64,000 nt of DNA from an uncultured Gemmatimonadota bacterium (GTDB lineage Bacteria > Gemmatimonadota > Gemmatimonadetes > Gemmatimonadales > Gemmatimonadaceae): NCBI GenBank assembly GCA_902826615.1, contig CADEFN010000003.1, positions 310,001-374,000 on the forward strand, in the 5' to 3' direction. This document shows, piece by piece, positions 45,569 to 54,388 of the stretch; the first letter of the stretch is position 1, and the number at the start of each line of letters is the position of its first letter. The position numbers were made by a program, and so were the translations under genes. The notes below the pieces were generated by a model, which was not told the DNA's origin, searched no databases, and saw only the letters and a program-made list of their open reading frames with translations.

Positions 45569-45837
45569 GCCGGGCTCCCGAAGTCGTCGGGCTGACGCAC
45601 CGGACGCACCTCATGGATATCGTGGGTCAGGGTGTCCCGCACCACATGCATCCACTGCCGGCACCCGGCCCAGTGGACCCAGCGCTCGTTGGTCCGGCCC
45701 GCGGGATTGGGGCGCTGATACAGCACTGCCGCCCACTCGGCGTCAGTGGAGTCGGGAGGCAGCGGCATCCCTTCACCGCCGTAGTGAAACTCCGGCTCAT
45801 CGCGGGGCCCGCACCAGGGACAAGTAATCTGCAGCAT
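45565..45837 (-). CDS. soxD: Sarcosine oxidase delta subunit
   Basis: 90 residues, the normal small size. The N-terminal zinc site [21 protein letters not shown] has the CPWCG pair and the conserved EFxYGG; later NPAGRTNERWVHWAGCRQW is the family signature. Overlaps soxB (TGATG) and soxA (GTGA), so the three subunits are translationally coupled. Confidence 0.95.
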   Translation of the reverse strand: MLQITCPWCGPRDEPEFHYGGEGMPLPPDSTDAEWAAVLYQRPNPAGRTNERWVHWAGCRQWMHVVRDTLTHDIHEVRPVRQPDDFGSPA

Positions 45838-47051
45838 CAGTGTGCACTCACGCCGGCGCCATGCTCATCGATCAGGGCACCCGTTTCAAAGCGGTCAAGC
45901 CTGAAGGGAGCGTTGAGTGCATGCGGCTCGCCGGTGGCGAGGGTGTGTGCAAAAACCCAACCCGACGCCGGCGTCGCCTTGAAGCCGCCCGTCCCCCATC
46001 CACAGTTGAGGTAAAGGTCGCGCACTGGAGTGGTCCCGATAATCGGGGATGCGTCTGGTGACATGTCCACGATGCCGGCCCAGGTTCGCAGCACATGGGC
46101 GCGCTTCATGATCGGATACAGCTCCAGTGCCGCCTGAATCTGCGACTCGATCAGGTGGAACGATCCCCGTTGTGCATAGGAGAGGTAGTTGTCACGTGAC
46201 GCGCCCATGACCAGTTCCCCCTTGTGGGCCTGACTCACGTACACGTGCAGCGCCCCCGACATCACCACGCAGGGCAGCACCTGGTCAAAGATCTCCGAGA
46301 CGAGGGCCTGCAGTGGGTAACTCTGGATGGGCACGTCAAAGCCGGCCATGGTGGTGAGCAGTGTCGTACGCCCCGCGCCCACCAGCCCGACGCGCCCTGC
46401 GGCAATACGCCCGCGGGTGGTTTGGACGCCGCGCACCGCACCGTCCACGATGTTGAACCCGGTAACCTCGCACCCCTGAATGAGATCCACGCCTAACGCG
46501 CTCGCGGCCCGCGCCAGCCCGAAGACCACCGCATCATGCCGAGCGATCCCCGCGCGCGCCTGCAGCGAGGCCCCGTACACCGGATAGCGCACATCGGGCG
46601 AGATGTTGACGATGGGGCAGTATTGCTTGACCTCGGCAGGCTCAAGCCACTCCGCGTCAATCCCGTGCAGGCGGTTGGCGTATACGGTTCGCCGAGCCGC
46701 CGCCGCTTCGCCACGCGAGTGCGTGAGCGTGAGCATGCCTCGCGGATCGAAGAGCACGTCGTGGTCCAGTTCCTGACCGAAGGTCGACCAGAGCTGCAGC
46801 GAGAACTCGTAGAGCGGCATGCTCTCTTCGCGCAGATAATTCGACCGGATCACGGTGGTGTTGCGGACCGCGTTGCCATTGCCGAGCCAGCCACGTTCGA
46901 CCACCGCCACGTTGGTAATGCCGTGGTTCCGGGCGAGGTAGTAGGCGGTGGACAATCCATGCAGCCCTCCCCCGACGATCACGACGTCGTAGGACGGCTT
47001 GGGCTCCGGATTGCGCCAGAGAAAGGCTGGATTGTGTTCTGCGTGCTCCAA
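45837..47051 (-). CDS. soxB: Sarcosine oxidase beta subunit
   Basis: 404 residues if translation starts at the TTG at 47051; the open frame runs further up into tRNA-Gly, which cannot be coding, and no ATG or GTG gives the family N-terminus. The FAD-binding [20 protein letters not shown], the [19 protein letters not shown] block around the covalent-flavin histidine region, and the C-terminal [10 protein letters not shown]-like [13 protein letters not shown] and [14 protein letters not shown] are conserved. It holds the sarcosine oxidation site. It is the first gene of soxBDAG. Confidence 0.93.
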   Translation of the reverse strand: MEHAEHNPAFLWRNPEPKPSYDVVIVGGGLHGLSTAYYLARNHGITNVAVVERGWLGNGNAVRNTTVIRSNYLREESMPLYEFSLQLWSTFGQELDHDVLFDPRGMLTLTHSRGEAAAARRTVYANRLHGIDAEWLEPAEVKQYCPIVNISPDVRYPVYGASLQARAGIARHDAVVFGLARAASALGVDLIQGCEVTGFNIVDGAVRGVQTTRGRIAAGRVGLVGAGRTTLLTTMAGFDVPIQSYPLQALVSEIFDQVLPCVVMSGALHVYVSQAHKGELVMGASRDNYLSYAQRGSFHLIESQIQAALELYPIMKRAHVLRTWAGIVDMSPDASPIIGTTPVRDLYLNCGWGTGGFKATPASGWVFAHTLATGEPHALNAPFRLDRFETGALIDEHGAGVSAH

Positions 47052-47166
47052 TCGAATCGCGACGGTGGGCGGCGTCGGGAAGATGCGCCGGGAAACGACA
47101 AGTGGAAGCCCTGCGGCACCCAAACAGAAGCCCCGCCGCTCGAGAGGAGCGACGGGGCCGGCTGAG

Positions 47167-47239
<73 letters not shown>

Positions 47240-47274
47240 GTGGAGGCGTAAGGTAGATGCCCCGCTCCTCGATT

Positions 47275-47307
47275 GGGAGGGGGGCGGCCCCGGTCCCCCG
47301 CCCTCCC
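47275..47307 (-). terminator. Possible terminator after the S9 peptidase gene
   Basis: GGGAG-ggg-GGCGG (47275-47287) pairs with CCGCC-CTCCC (47298-47307) with a bulge, between the peptidase stop and tRNA-Gly. The region is very GC-rich and has no T-run, so this is weak. Confidence 0.35.
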
Positions 47308-47334
47308 TCCCCTCAGGCTGGCCCGGATCGCCGG

Positions 47335-49332
47335 TCAGGGAACGACCTTCGCCCCCTCCCCCAGCACGTACCGCGCAAAAAAGGCGTACTCGCGCTGCAG
47401 TTTGTCGACCATGTGGCGAGGCTCCTGGAGCCCGTGCGGCTCGCGCGGGAAGAAGACCAGCTCCACGGGCACGTCATTTTTCTTGAGTCCCATGTACAGC
47501 TCCTGCGCCTGGCCCACCGGCACCCGCGTGTCCACCTGCCCGTGCAGGATGAGCGTCGGGGTTTTGGCATTCTTGATGTAGGTCATGGCCGAGGCGCGTT
47601 CATACTGCTGCTTCACATCCCACGGCTCACCCTGGAAGTAGCTCTCCAGGAGCGTCTGCAGGTCGTTGGTGGAGTACATCGAGAACATGTTGGTGAGCCC
47701 GGCACCGACCATCACCGCCTTGAAGCGATTGGTCTGGGTCAGCGTCCAGGCCGTCATGTATCCGCCATAACTCCACCCCGACTGCGCGAGCCGCTCCGGG
47801 TCGGCGACACCACGCCGCACGAGCTCGTCGATCCCCGTCTGGATGTCGCGGTAGTCACCGCCCCCCCAGTCCTTCACGTTGGCCAGCATGAACTTGTCGC
47901 CGTAACCGGACGATCCGCGCGGATTGGGATAGAACACCGCCCAGCCCTTCCCCGCCCACACATGTGCGGAGTTGTCGTACCAGCTGGATGAGAACATTTG
48001 CATCCAGACGCCCGACGGACCACCATGCACCACGGTCATCATGGGGTACTTCTTCCCGCGCTCGTAGCCCACCGGGTAGACCAGAATCCCCTCGACCTCG
48101 AGTCCATCGGCCGACTTCCAGCGCATCACCTCGGACTGGCCTAACGACCACTGCGCCACCTGCCCATTGTGCGCACTCACGATGCGCGGCGTGGCCGGGT
48201 TGGCGCTCTCGAACACCGCGACCTCCGGAGCCTGCGTGAGCGTGGAGTTGATCGAGGCGAAGCGACTGCCGTCCGTCGAGAAGCTCACACCTTCAAAGCC
48301 GAAGAAGCCTCCCATGGTGCCTTCAAACGTCGTGACCTGTCGCGGCGTCCCGCCCGTGATGGGGAGCGAAAACAGTTGCGACGTGGTGCCGGTGCCGGCG
48401 GTGAACCAGAGTGTTTTCCCGTCAGCCGACCAGGTGGGTGAACCGGGCTGATAGAGGAACGCCCCGGTGTTGAGCGTACGCGGAGCGCCACCTTGAGCGG
48501 GAATCACTGCCAGTTGTGTCTGGCTGATCATGGGTGCCGTTGCTGATCGCGTGAGAAAAGCGATCGTGCCCCCATCTGGCGACCAGCGGGGAGCATTGTC
48601 GGCGCCCTGGTTTTCGGTGATTCGCTTCGGTGCGCCGCTCGCCACATCAACCACCCAGATATCCGATCGATGATTGTCGTCGGCACGGGTGGAGGGAACA
48701 CTCTGGAAGGCGATGCGCGAGCCATCGGGTGACCACTGCGGGTCGAGCACATCAAATTCGCGGGCCACGAGTTCGCGCGCTTCCTTCGTCGCGACCGTAA
48801 TGAGCCAGAGCCGCGTGTGCTTGAGATTGAGATCTACGGTCACGGCGTCGTCGCCACCCTTGACTCGCTTTTCCTCCTCCTCGGTTGGTGCCTGAGGGGA
48901 GACGAACGCAATGCGGCGTCCGTCGGGGGCCCAGCGAAAATCGATCACCCCCGACTTGGCCGTCGTCAGCTGCTCGGCTTCACCACCAAACGGGGAAAGC
49001 AAGAAGAGCTGCGGCGCGCCCTCACGCTCCGAGATAAAGGCCAGTCGCTGTCCGTCGGGCGACCAGCGGGGCGAACGGTCCTTCTTTGGACTGGTCGTCA
49101 GACGTCGTGCGCCCGACCCGTCGGCCGGCGCCACCCAGACATCGGTGTCCGTCGTGTTGCCGCTCAGATTGATCGATTCCACCACGTAGGCCACGTGGCG
49201 GCCGTCAGGCGAAAGCTGAGCCTGGGAGAGGTTGCTGAGGGTGAGCGCGTCTTCGAACGTCATGGGACGTCGAGACTGCGCGGGCAACGTGGCGCTGCAC
49301 AGGAGCAGCGCGAGCAGAGTGACCTTTCGCAT
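47335..49332 (-). CDS. Secreted S9-family peptidase (2), acylaminoacyl-peptidase type
   Basis: 665 residues from the ATG at 49332 with signal peptide MRKVTLLALLLCSATLPAQS. The propeller half has TolB/WD-like motifs (QLSPDGRHVAYVV, RWSPDGQRLAFIS, QWSPDGSRIAFQS). The C-terminal hydrolase has Ser in SGWSYGGYMTAW, Asp in LHGQVDTRVPV and His in PREPHGLQEP, a complete triad. It removes short peptides from the N-terminus of substrates in the periplasm. A longer start (30 nt upstream) would precede the signal. Confidence 0.94.
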   Translation of the reverse strand: MRKVTLLALLLCSATLPAQSRRPMTFEDALTLSNLSQAQLSPDGRHVAYVVESINLSGNTTDTDVWVAPADGSGARRLTTSPKKDRSPRWSPDGQRLAFISEREGAPQLFLLSPFGGEAEQLTTAKSGVIDFRWAPDGRRIAFVSPQAPTEEEEKRVKGGDDAVTVDLNLKHTRLWLITVATKEARELVAREFDVLDPQWSPDGSRIAFQSVPSTRADDNHRSDIWVVDVASGAPKRITENQGADNAPRWSPDGGTIAFLTRSATAPMISQTQLAVIPAQGGAPRTLNTGAFLYQPGSPTWSADGKTLWFTAGTGTTSQLFSLPITGGTPRQVTTFEGTMGGFFGFEGVSFSTDGSRFASINSTLTQAPEVAVFESANPATPRIVSAHNGQVAQWSLGQSEVMRWKSADGLEVEGILVYPVGYERGKKYPMMTVVHGGPSGVWMQMFSSSWYDNSAHVWAGKGWAVFYPNPRGSSGYGDKFMLANVKDWGGGDYRDIQTGIDELVRRGVADPERLAQSGWSYGGYMTAWTLTQTNRFKAVMVGAGLTNMFSMYSTNDLQTLLESYFQGEPWDVKQQYERASAMTYIKNAKTPTLILHGQVDTRVPVGQAQELYMGLKKNDVPVELVFFPREPHGLQEPRHMVDKLQREYAFFARYVLGEGAKVVP

Positions 49333-49408
49333 TCGTCGGGTGAGGTGAGGAACCGGACACAATGTACCCGCCGCCCCCTGTTCTCACGACCTCACCCCAC
49401 GCGAAGGG

Positions 49409-49909
49409 CTAGGCCCGACGCCGGCGACGTCCCTTGAGTCCTGCTGCGCCGAGACCCGTTGCCAGCAACAGGAGCGTCCCGGGCTCTGGTGCGACCGCCG
49501 CAAAAGTGATCGGGGCCTTGAGTTGCTGTCCGTCCTGCGTGAACCACTCCACCTCGGCCTCGTACGACACGTTGAAGCGGTTCCTGATGGTACAGCTGCC
49601 CGGGAGAAAGACGTACGCGGAGGTGCGCCCGTTGCACGCTCCTGTCGGCGTGTAAAACGCGAAGGTATCGAGCACGTAGTACAGCTGGCCCTGCGACCCG
49701 CGAAGCATTGGCGGCGGAACAAAGTACCAGTACGTGGGAACACCCTCCTGCCCCAGCACCTTGCGGAAGAAGAAGGTGCCGCACGCGGTCGGGTCAATCG
49801 ACAGGCACCCCGTGTAGGTCACCGGGTTGGGGACCGTGGGTTGCGCCTGCGCGGTCGGCGCCATGAAGGTGAGGCCCGCGACCATCACCACCTTCCACAT
49901 GTTATGCAT
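49409..49909 (-). CDS. PEP-CTERM sorting-domain protein
   Basis: 166 residues from the ATG at 49909. Signal peptide ends at PTAQAQ. The C-terminus has the exosortase signal: APEPGTLLLLATGLGAAG, then a basic tail of arginines. Between lies a domain with four cysteines (YTGCLSIDPTACGTFFF and GACNGRTS, GSCTIRN). PEP-CTERM proteins are cleaved and exported by exosortase, commonly with exopolysaccharide; no exosortase gene is in the window. Confidence 0.85.
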   Translation of the reverse strand: MHNMWKVVMVAGLTFMAPTAQAQPTVPNPVTYTGCLSIDPTACGTFFFRKVLGQEGVPTYWYFVPPPMLRGSQGQLYYVLDTFAFYTPTGACNGRTSAYVFLPGSCTIRNRFNVSYEAEVEWFTQDGQQLKAPITFAAVAPEPGTLLLLATGLGAAGLKGRRRRRA

Positions 49910-50123
49910 CGCTTGCTCCGTTGGGTGGCTCGCGAGCGAATGTGAGGCCTGCATCGTTGAGCTGCTAGGTCATTTGTCACAGACCTCCGAGTTCGGTTCG
50001 CCGCCGCGCGGACAGCCTTACCGAAACGACGCTCTGGTGACGCACTCTCGGGCAAAGTGGCTGAGCCGACGCGGTCGCACTCGGCGTCGCACCCCACTTG
50101 CGCAATCCGGGCAAGTGATACAC

Positions 50124-50135
50124 TGTATGGGTACA
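50124..50135. promoter_or_regulatory. Possible GntR operator overlapping the gntR start
   Basis: TGTA-TGGG-TACA is a perfect 4-4-4 inverted repeat set in three TACACT direct repeats (50119-50144). It contains the ATG proposed for gntR. YtrA-type regulators bind such TGTA-TACA palindromes, so autoregulation is a reasonable guess. Confidence 0.5.
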
Positions 50136-50531
50136 CTAATACACTTGACCTTGTTCGACGACATCGACGCTCGCAGTCCCGTGCCCATCTATGCCCAGAT
50201 TGCCTCCAGAGTACGCCTGGCGGTGGCCGCGGACGTGATGGCGAGTGGCGACCCCCTTCCGTCGGTACGCACGCTCGCGGCTGAGTTGCGAGTGAACCCC
50301 GCGACGGTGGTGCAGGCCTACCGCGAGCTGGAGGCGGAGGGTGTCGTTGAGATGCGCCAGGGTGCGGGCTCCTTCATCGCCAGCATGCCTAACGGCCAGC
50401 GACCCAAAGTCCGGCGGGCCGAAGCCAAGCGCCTTGTGCGCGAACTCCTCGAACGCGCGGGGCGCTCGGGAATCACTCCTGACGAGCTCCGTCAGGCGCT
50501 CGACGACGAGAACAGGGGACGCAAACCATGA
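50127..50531 (+). CDS. GntR-family regulator, YtrA-like
   Basis: 134 residues from the ATG at 50127; a TTG at 50144 or slightly later start is also possible, as the family usually begins near FDDIDARSPVPIYAQIASRV. The winged HTH PLPSVRTLAAELRVNPATVV and AYRELEAEGVVEMRQGAGSF is the YtrA-type GntR signature, and the short C-terminal tail lacks a ligand domain. It overlaps the ABC ATPase gene by 4 bp. Such regulators usually repress the ABC transporter operon they head. Confidence 0.9.
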   Translation: MGTLIHLTLFDDIDARSPVPIYAQIASRVRLAVAADVMASGDPLPSVRTLAAELRVNPATVVQAYRELEAEGVVEMRQGAGSFIASMPNGQRPKVRRAEAKRLVRELLERAGRSGITPDELRQALDDENRGRKP

Positions 50532-51433
50532 GCTATCCGATCCATCTCTCACACGTCACGTGCCGCCTGGGTCGCGAATTCGCTGTCCGCGATCTCAGTC
50601 TGCGCGTCCCTGCGGGGGCGGTCTATGGCCTGCTCGGTCCCAATGGGTGCGGCAAGACCACCACCATCCGGCTCATCATGGGCATGCTGCGGGCCCACGA
50701 CGGATCGGTCGTGGTCGCCGGACACAACATGCCCGATGCAGCCGCCGGCGCGCTGGCTGGCATCGGGTATGTCCCGGAACGACTGCATCTCTACCCCGGT
50801 CTCTCGGTGCGCGAGTGTGTCGACTACCACCGCGCCTTCTACACCACGTGGGACGACGCTCGCAGCACCGAGCTCCTTGGGGCGTTCGGACTCCGACTCG
50901 ATATGCGCGTGGGTGCCATGTCCAAGGGAGAGTCCGGCAAGCTGATGTTGCTCCTGGCGCTCGCCACGCTCCCTTCCCTGCTCGTACTCGATGAACCCAC
51001 CGACGGTCTCGATCCCGTGGCTCGGCGTGATGTGCTGTCCGCGATCATGGCGTACGTGGCGGACACCGGATGCTCGGTGCTCATGACAAGTCATCTGGTG
51101 CATGAGATCGAACGCACCTGCGACTGGGTGGGTTTGATGGACAACGGGGCCCTTGTCGTGGAGGAACCCATGACCGCCTTTCGCGACGCGTTACGCCGTG
51201 TCCGGTTGGCGAGTGTTCCTTCCACCCTGGGGGCACTTCCGTTTTCGCTCGTCGCGCGCCGCAATGGCGGACGCACCGAGGAGTGGATCATCCGTGGTTT
51301 CAGCAGCGAAGCCCGTGACTGGATGTCGGCGCATCGTGTCGACGTGCTCGATGTCCAACCGCTCGATCTCGAGGACACGGTCGTCGAACTCCTGAGATCT
51401 TCCCGAACCCCCGCCATCACCGGAGGACGCTGA
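50528..51433 (+). CDS. ABC transporter ATP-binding protein
   Basis: 301 residues. Walker A LLGPNGCGKTT, Q-loop region GYVPERLHLYPGL, signature position MSKGESGKLMLL (in place of LSGGQ), Walker B LLVLDEPTDGLDP and the H-loop MTSHLVHE. The relaxed signature is typical of exporters encoded with YtrA regulators. It should power the adjacent membrane protein. The stop overlaps the next ATG (TGATG). Confidence 0.93.
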   Translation: MSYPIHLSHVTCRLGREFAVRDLSLRVPAGAVYGLLGPNGCGKTTTIRLIMGMLRAHDGSVVVAGHNMPDAAAGALAGIGYVPERLHLYPGLSVRECVDYHRAFYTTWDDARSTELLGAFGLRLDMRVGAMSKGESGKLMLLLALATLPSLLVLDEPTDGLDPVARRDVLSAIMAYVADTGCSVLMTSHLVHEIERTCDWVGLMDNGALVVEEPMTAFRDALRRVRLASVPSTLGALPFSLVARRNGGRTEEWIIRGFSSEARDWMSAHRVDVLDVQPLDLEDTVVELLRSSRTPAITGGR

Positions 51434-52092
51434 TGTTTCGCGCGATGATGACCCTCCACTGGAAGTGGCTGCGCCAGCCGATCGCGCTCTTGAGCGTCGG
51501 CGCGCTCCTGATTCCCTCAATCGGGCTTGGGGCCTTTGGCGCTCGACGCGAAATGGTGGGCGTCGAAACCCTGATCACGTATGGCCGCATTACGGGAGCG
51601 CTGATAGCCGCGCTTGCGGTCGTCGCGGGACTGGTGATCGCCGTGGCCATCTGGAGCGCCGACGAACGAGGGCAACACATCTACTCGCTCTCCCTACCGG
51701 TGGATCGCAGCACATTTCTGCGGTTGCGGTCCGTCAGCGGTTTGCTGCTCCTCTTGCCTCCCACGGCCGGGATTTACCTGGGGCTCCGCCTCGCCGCCGC
51801 CCGCTTCGAGCTGCCCGCCAGCTTGCAAGCATATGCGGGGGCCACAGCACTCCGCGCACTGGCGGTCATGGCCCTGGCGTTTGCGGTCACGGTAGCACTG
51901 CGCCAGGGGGCGTCACGCATGCTCCGCCGAGGGATTGTGGTATCGATCCTCGTGTTCCTTGCGCTGACCATGGTGGAGTCGAGCCTCGGCCTCAGTCGCG
52001 GGCCGTTGCAGTCGGCACTTGGTGCGGCTTCGCGTGGTGCGTGGAGTCCCCTGGCGATCATCTTCCGTGAGTGGAGGATCATCGACCTGTGA
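51433..52092 (+). CDS. ABC-2-like transporter membrane protein
   Basis: 219 residues with about six hydrophobic segments (ALLSVGALLIPSIGLGAFGA, GALIAALAVVAGLVIAVAIW, LLLLLPPTAGIYLGLRLA, ALAVMALAFAVTVAL, GIVVSILVFLALTM). The loop WSADERGQHIYSLSLPVDRS matches a conserved loop in ABC-2 permeases. It is the likely partner of the upstream ATPase. It overlaps the next gene by 4 bp (GTGA). Confidence 0.82.
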   Translation: MFRAMMTLHWKWLRQPIALLSVGALLIPSIGLGAFGARREMVGVETLITYGRITGALIAALAVVAGLVIAVAIWSADERGQHIYSLSLPVDRSTFLRLRSVSGLLLLLPPTAGIYLGLRLAAARFELPASLQAYAGATALRALAVMALAFAVTVALRQGASRMLRRGIVVSILVFLALTMVESSLGLSRGPLQSALGAASRGAWSPLAIIFREWRIIDL

Positions 52093-53231
52093 AGCCGAAC
52101 GTGGTCATCCTCCTGTTGCTGGCACCTGCCGCGATGCAGTCGCAACATCGAGCCGACCTCGATGCACGCATCGGTGCGCTTGATTCGACGATCGCGGCCA
52201 AAGAAGCCGAACTTGCCTCTGCCTGGGCTGGCTCGTTGCGGGACGGCGAGGTGGTGCTGATTGAGACCGGGGGCTTCCGCATTCGCTCCGAGCGCGCCAT
52301 TGCAGACAGAGTGCGCGCTGCCAGCGAGAGGGCATGGGCGTCCGTTGAGCGCCGCGGAGGAACCTGGCTTGCGAGGGAACTGCCACGCCATCCACTCGTG
52401 GTGTGGGAAGGGTCGCGGACCAGATCATTCGGGACGTCTGCACGTCGGTTCGCGATTGCGGCCGACGACTCCACCCAGCCCGATGACGGCATCTCCCGCG
52501 TTCCCGCCGAGTCACTCGAGCGCGGGCTGATGTTGGCGGCCCAAGGACTTGTTGACCGGTCGATGAGTGTCGCCCTCAAAAGCACTCTGCACCCCAGGAC
52601 CTCCTGGAGCGGGGCGACGTACCTCATGACCGGGCAAGAATACGAGTACCTCACCACACCCACCGACGCGAGCCACCCGCGGTGGAGCGAGTTGCACCGA
52701 ACGCTGCGCCTTCGGCCTTCACGATCAAACCGCCGTTGCCTTGACGGCGATGTATCGGCCTGTGCCATCTCCCTCGGCCTTGAAGCCGTGGAGGGGCAGG
52801 TCGATGCCTGGTATGCCAGCAGCGACTACAAGTGGCTTGCGCCTCAGCCGGATGGCAGGCAGCCCGGTACCACCGGCCGTGACCTTCGGGAGAACTGCGC
52901 ACAAGGCGATCCGGATTCCTGCAGAGCGTTTGTCTTGCAGCTCCCTCCTGCTGCAATACCCGCTCCCACGCCATTCGAGGCGCGTCAGGCGCTGCTCTCC
53001 CTCGCGCTCGACCGTGGAGGACCGGGTGCACTGGAGCGCTTGTTAGCTACGGAGGGCGATGGAAGGATCGCGCTTGCTTCGAGTGCGGGTGTGCCGCTCG
53101 ATACGCTCGTGGCAGACTGGATGGCTCGCGTCCGGCAGGCCCCCGCCCGTGTTCCGCAGCCTGTTTCGGGGTGGGTGGCTCTCCTGATCTGCGCCGTGGC
53201 ACTTTCCACGCTACCCAGGAGGCGCCCATGA
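52089..53231 (+). CDS. Unknown membrane-anchored protein X of the ABC operon
   Basis: 380 residues from a GTG at 52089 overlapping the permease stop. An N-terminal hydrophobic segment (VVILLLLAPAAM) is followed by a short coiled coil (DLDARIGALDSTIAAKEAELAS), a soluble domain of about 290 residues, and a C-terminal membrane helix (GWVALLICAVALSTL) ending in arginines. A cysteine pair stands in RRCLDGDVSACAISLGLEA. No named domain is recognised. It shares order and a few motifs with the next gene product, so the two look like distant paralogs. Confidence 0.7.
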   Translation: MKPNVVILLLLAPAAMQSQHRADLDARIGALDSTIAAKEAELASAWAGSLRDGEVVLIETGGFRIRSERAIADRVRAASERAWASVERRGGTWLARELPRHPLVVWEGSRTRSFGTSARRFAIAADDSTQPDDGISRVPAESLERGLMLAAQGLVDRSMSVALKSTLHPRTSWSGATYLMTGQEYEYLTTPTDASHPRWSELHRTLRLRPSRSNRRCLDGDVSACAISLGLEAVEGQVDAWYASSDYKWLAPQPDGRQPGTTGRDLRENCAQGDPDSCRAFVLQLPPAAIPAPTPFEARQALLSLALDRGGPGALERLLATEGDGRIALASSAGVPLDTLVADWMARVRQAPARVPQPVSGWVALLICAVALSTLPRRRP

Positions 53232-54313
53232 CCCGCTGGCTCACGACCGCCACAGTCTGCCTGCTGCTGGTGTTCTCTTTTATTGGAGGCGCGGGAATGG
53301 CGCGTGGCGACTTCAATGTCCCCTGGGCGTCGACGGGTACCGCAAAAACTTTGACGCTCACGGCACAGCTGAAGGTGCTTCGTCAGCAACGCAGCACCCT
53401 CGTGGCCAGACGGACCGCCGAAGTCGCCCTCTCCCAACTCGGCGCCCGGGGCGATACGAGTTTTATCGCCGTCGAAGCGGGGGTGCCCGCCGCGAGCGCC
53501 ATCTCGTTTCGCACCTGGGCCAAAGAAGAAGTCGCCACCCTACAGTTGGAAGCGACTGGCTTCCGCGTTCTTGTCGCGAATGGGGATTCCCGGGCACCCA
53601 ATGGCCAGCAGCGAGTAGGTCGCACCTGGGTACTTCCCGGGACAGATGGCCAGCCGTGCGTGGCCGTCGTGCACATGGTCGGGCCCTCCGCCGCGCAGAT
53701 GGCAGTCATCGGGGCTCTCCGCGCGTCCCGTGCATGGTCCATGGCGGGACCGTGCGCCTTCTTTGCGGCGTTTGGGATTCCCGGTAGCGGCATTCGCACA
53801 TGGTTCGACACCGTTGGCTACTCTTTCGGTCTTTTGCCGTACGGACAACCCAGGGCGGTCGGAGGACGGACCACGAAGTTCGACCGACAAGGCTTGCCAG
53901 CTCCGGCACGTGCGTGCCTGCTGGGAAACGACGACGCATGCGAAAGCAGCCTCGGCATGGTGAACGACACGGCCCTCATTTCGCCCCTGCCACCCGCCCC
54001 CTCGTACGTGGTCGCACTGTCGTCAGCGCCTACCGGCCAGCTCGGCCACATGCAGTCCTCGCTCCTGCAGGACCTCCGCGAGATCTATGGGGATCAGCGC
54101 TTTGGACAATTCTGGCGTTCCAACCGGCCTCCTGCGGAAGCCTTCGCGCAGGCATTTGGGCAGCCACCGGCGCCGGTTCTGCGGGCGTGGCTCGCCCGAA
54201 ACTACGATGCGCTGCATGGTGGCCCCGCGCTCCCGCTACCCATCGTGTCAGCGGCGGTGGTCGCAACACTTGGCGCTTTGGCGATCGCGCTCTCTTTCGA
54301 TCGCAGGGTGTAG
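53228..54313 (+). CDS. Unknown membrane-anchored protein Y of the ABC operon
   Basis: 361 residues, overlapping gene X by 4 bp. Same architecture as X: N-terminal hydrophobic segment (TATVCLLLVFSFIGGAGMA), helical stretch LTAQLKVLRQQRSTLVARRT, soluble domain, cysteine pair in RACLLGNDDACESSLGM, and a C-terminal helix (PIVSAAVVATLGALAIAL) before a basic tail. The C-terminal soluble part (SLLQDLREIYGDQRFGQFW, APVLRAWLARNYDAL) recalls the tail region of peptidase-MA-like proteins but has no HExxH motif. Function unknown; likely an extracytoplasmic partner of the transporter. Confidence 0.7.
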   Translation: MTRWLTTATVCLLLVFSFIGGAGMARGDFNVPWASTGTAKTLTLTAQLKVLRQQRSTLVARRTAEVALSQLGARGDTSFIAVEAGVPAASAISFRTWAKEEVATLQLEATGFRVLVANGDSRAPNGQQRVGRTWVLPGTDGQPCVAVVHMVGPSAAQMAVIGALRASRAWSMAGPCAFFAAFGIPGSGIRTWFDTVGYSFGLLPYGQPRAVGGRTTKFDRQGLPAPARACLLGNDDACESSLGMVNDTALISPLPPAPSYVVALSSAPTGQLGHMQSSLLQDLREIYGDQRFGQFWRSNRPPAEAFAQAFGQPPAPVLRAWLARNYDALHGGPALPLPIVSAAVVATLGALAIALSFDRRV

Positions 54314-54388
54314 GCCCTCCAATTCCGGGCACGGCGTTACCGGTAGTCCGTTCGTCGAGTCCTTGTTAGTCTGCGACAAGGGTCTTCC

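Noticed and set aside
10010-47051. A creatinine-to-glycine pathway formed by creatininase homologs, sarcosine oxidase and GlyA
   Set aside because: The creatininase homologs are exported and lack the standard metal ligands, no creatinase is present, and the genes are about 30 kb apart in different operons.
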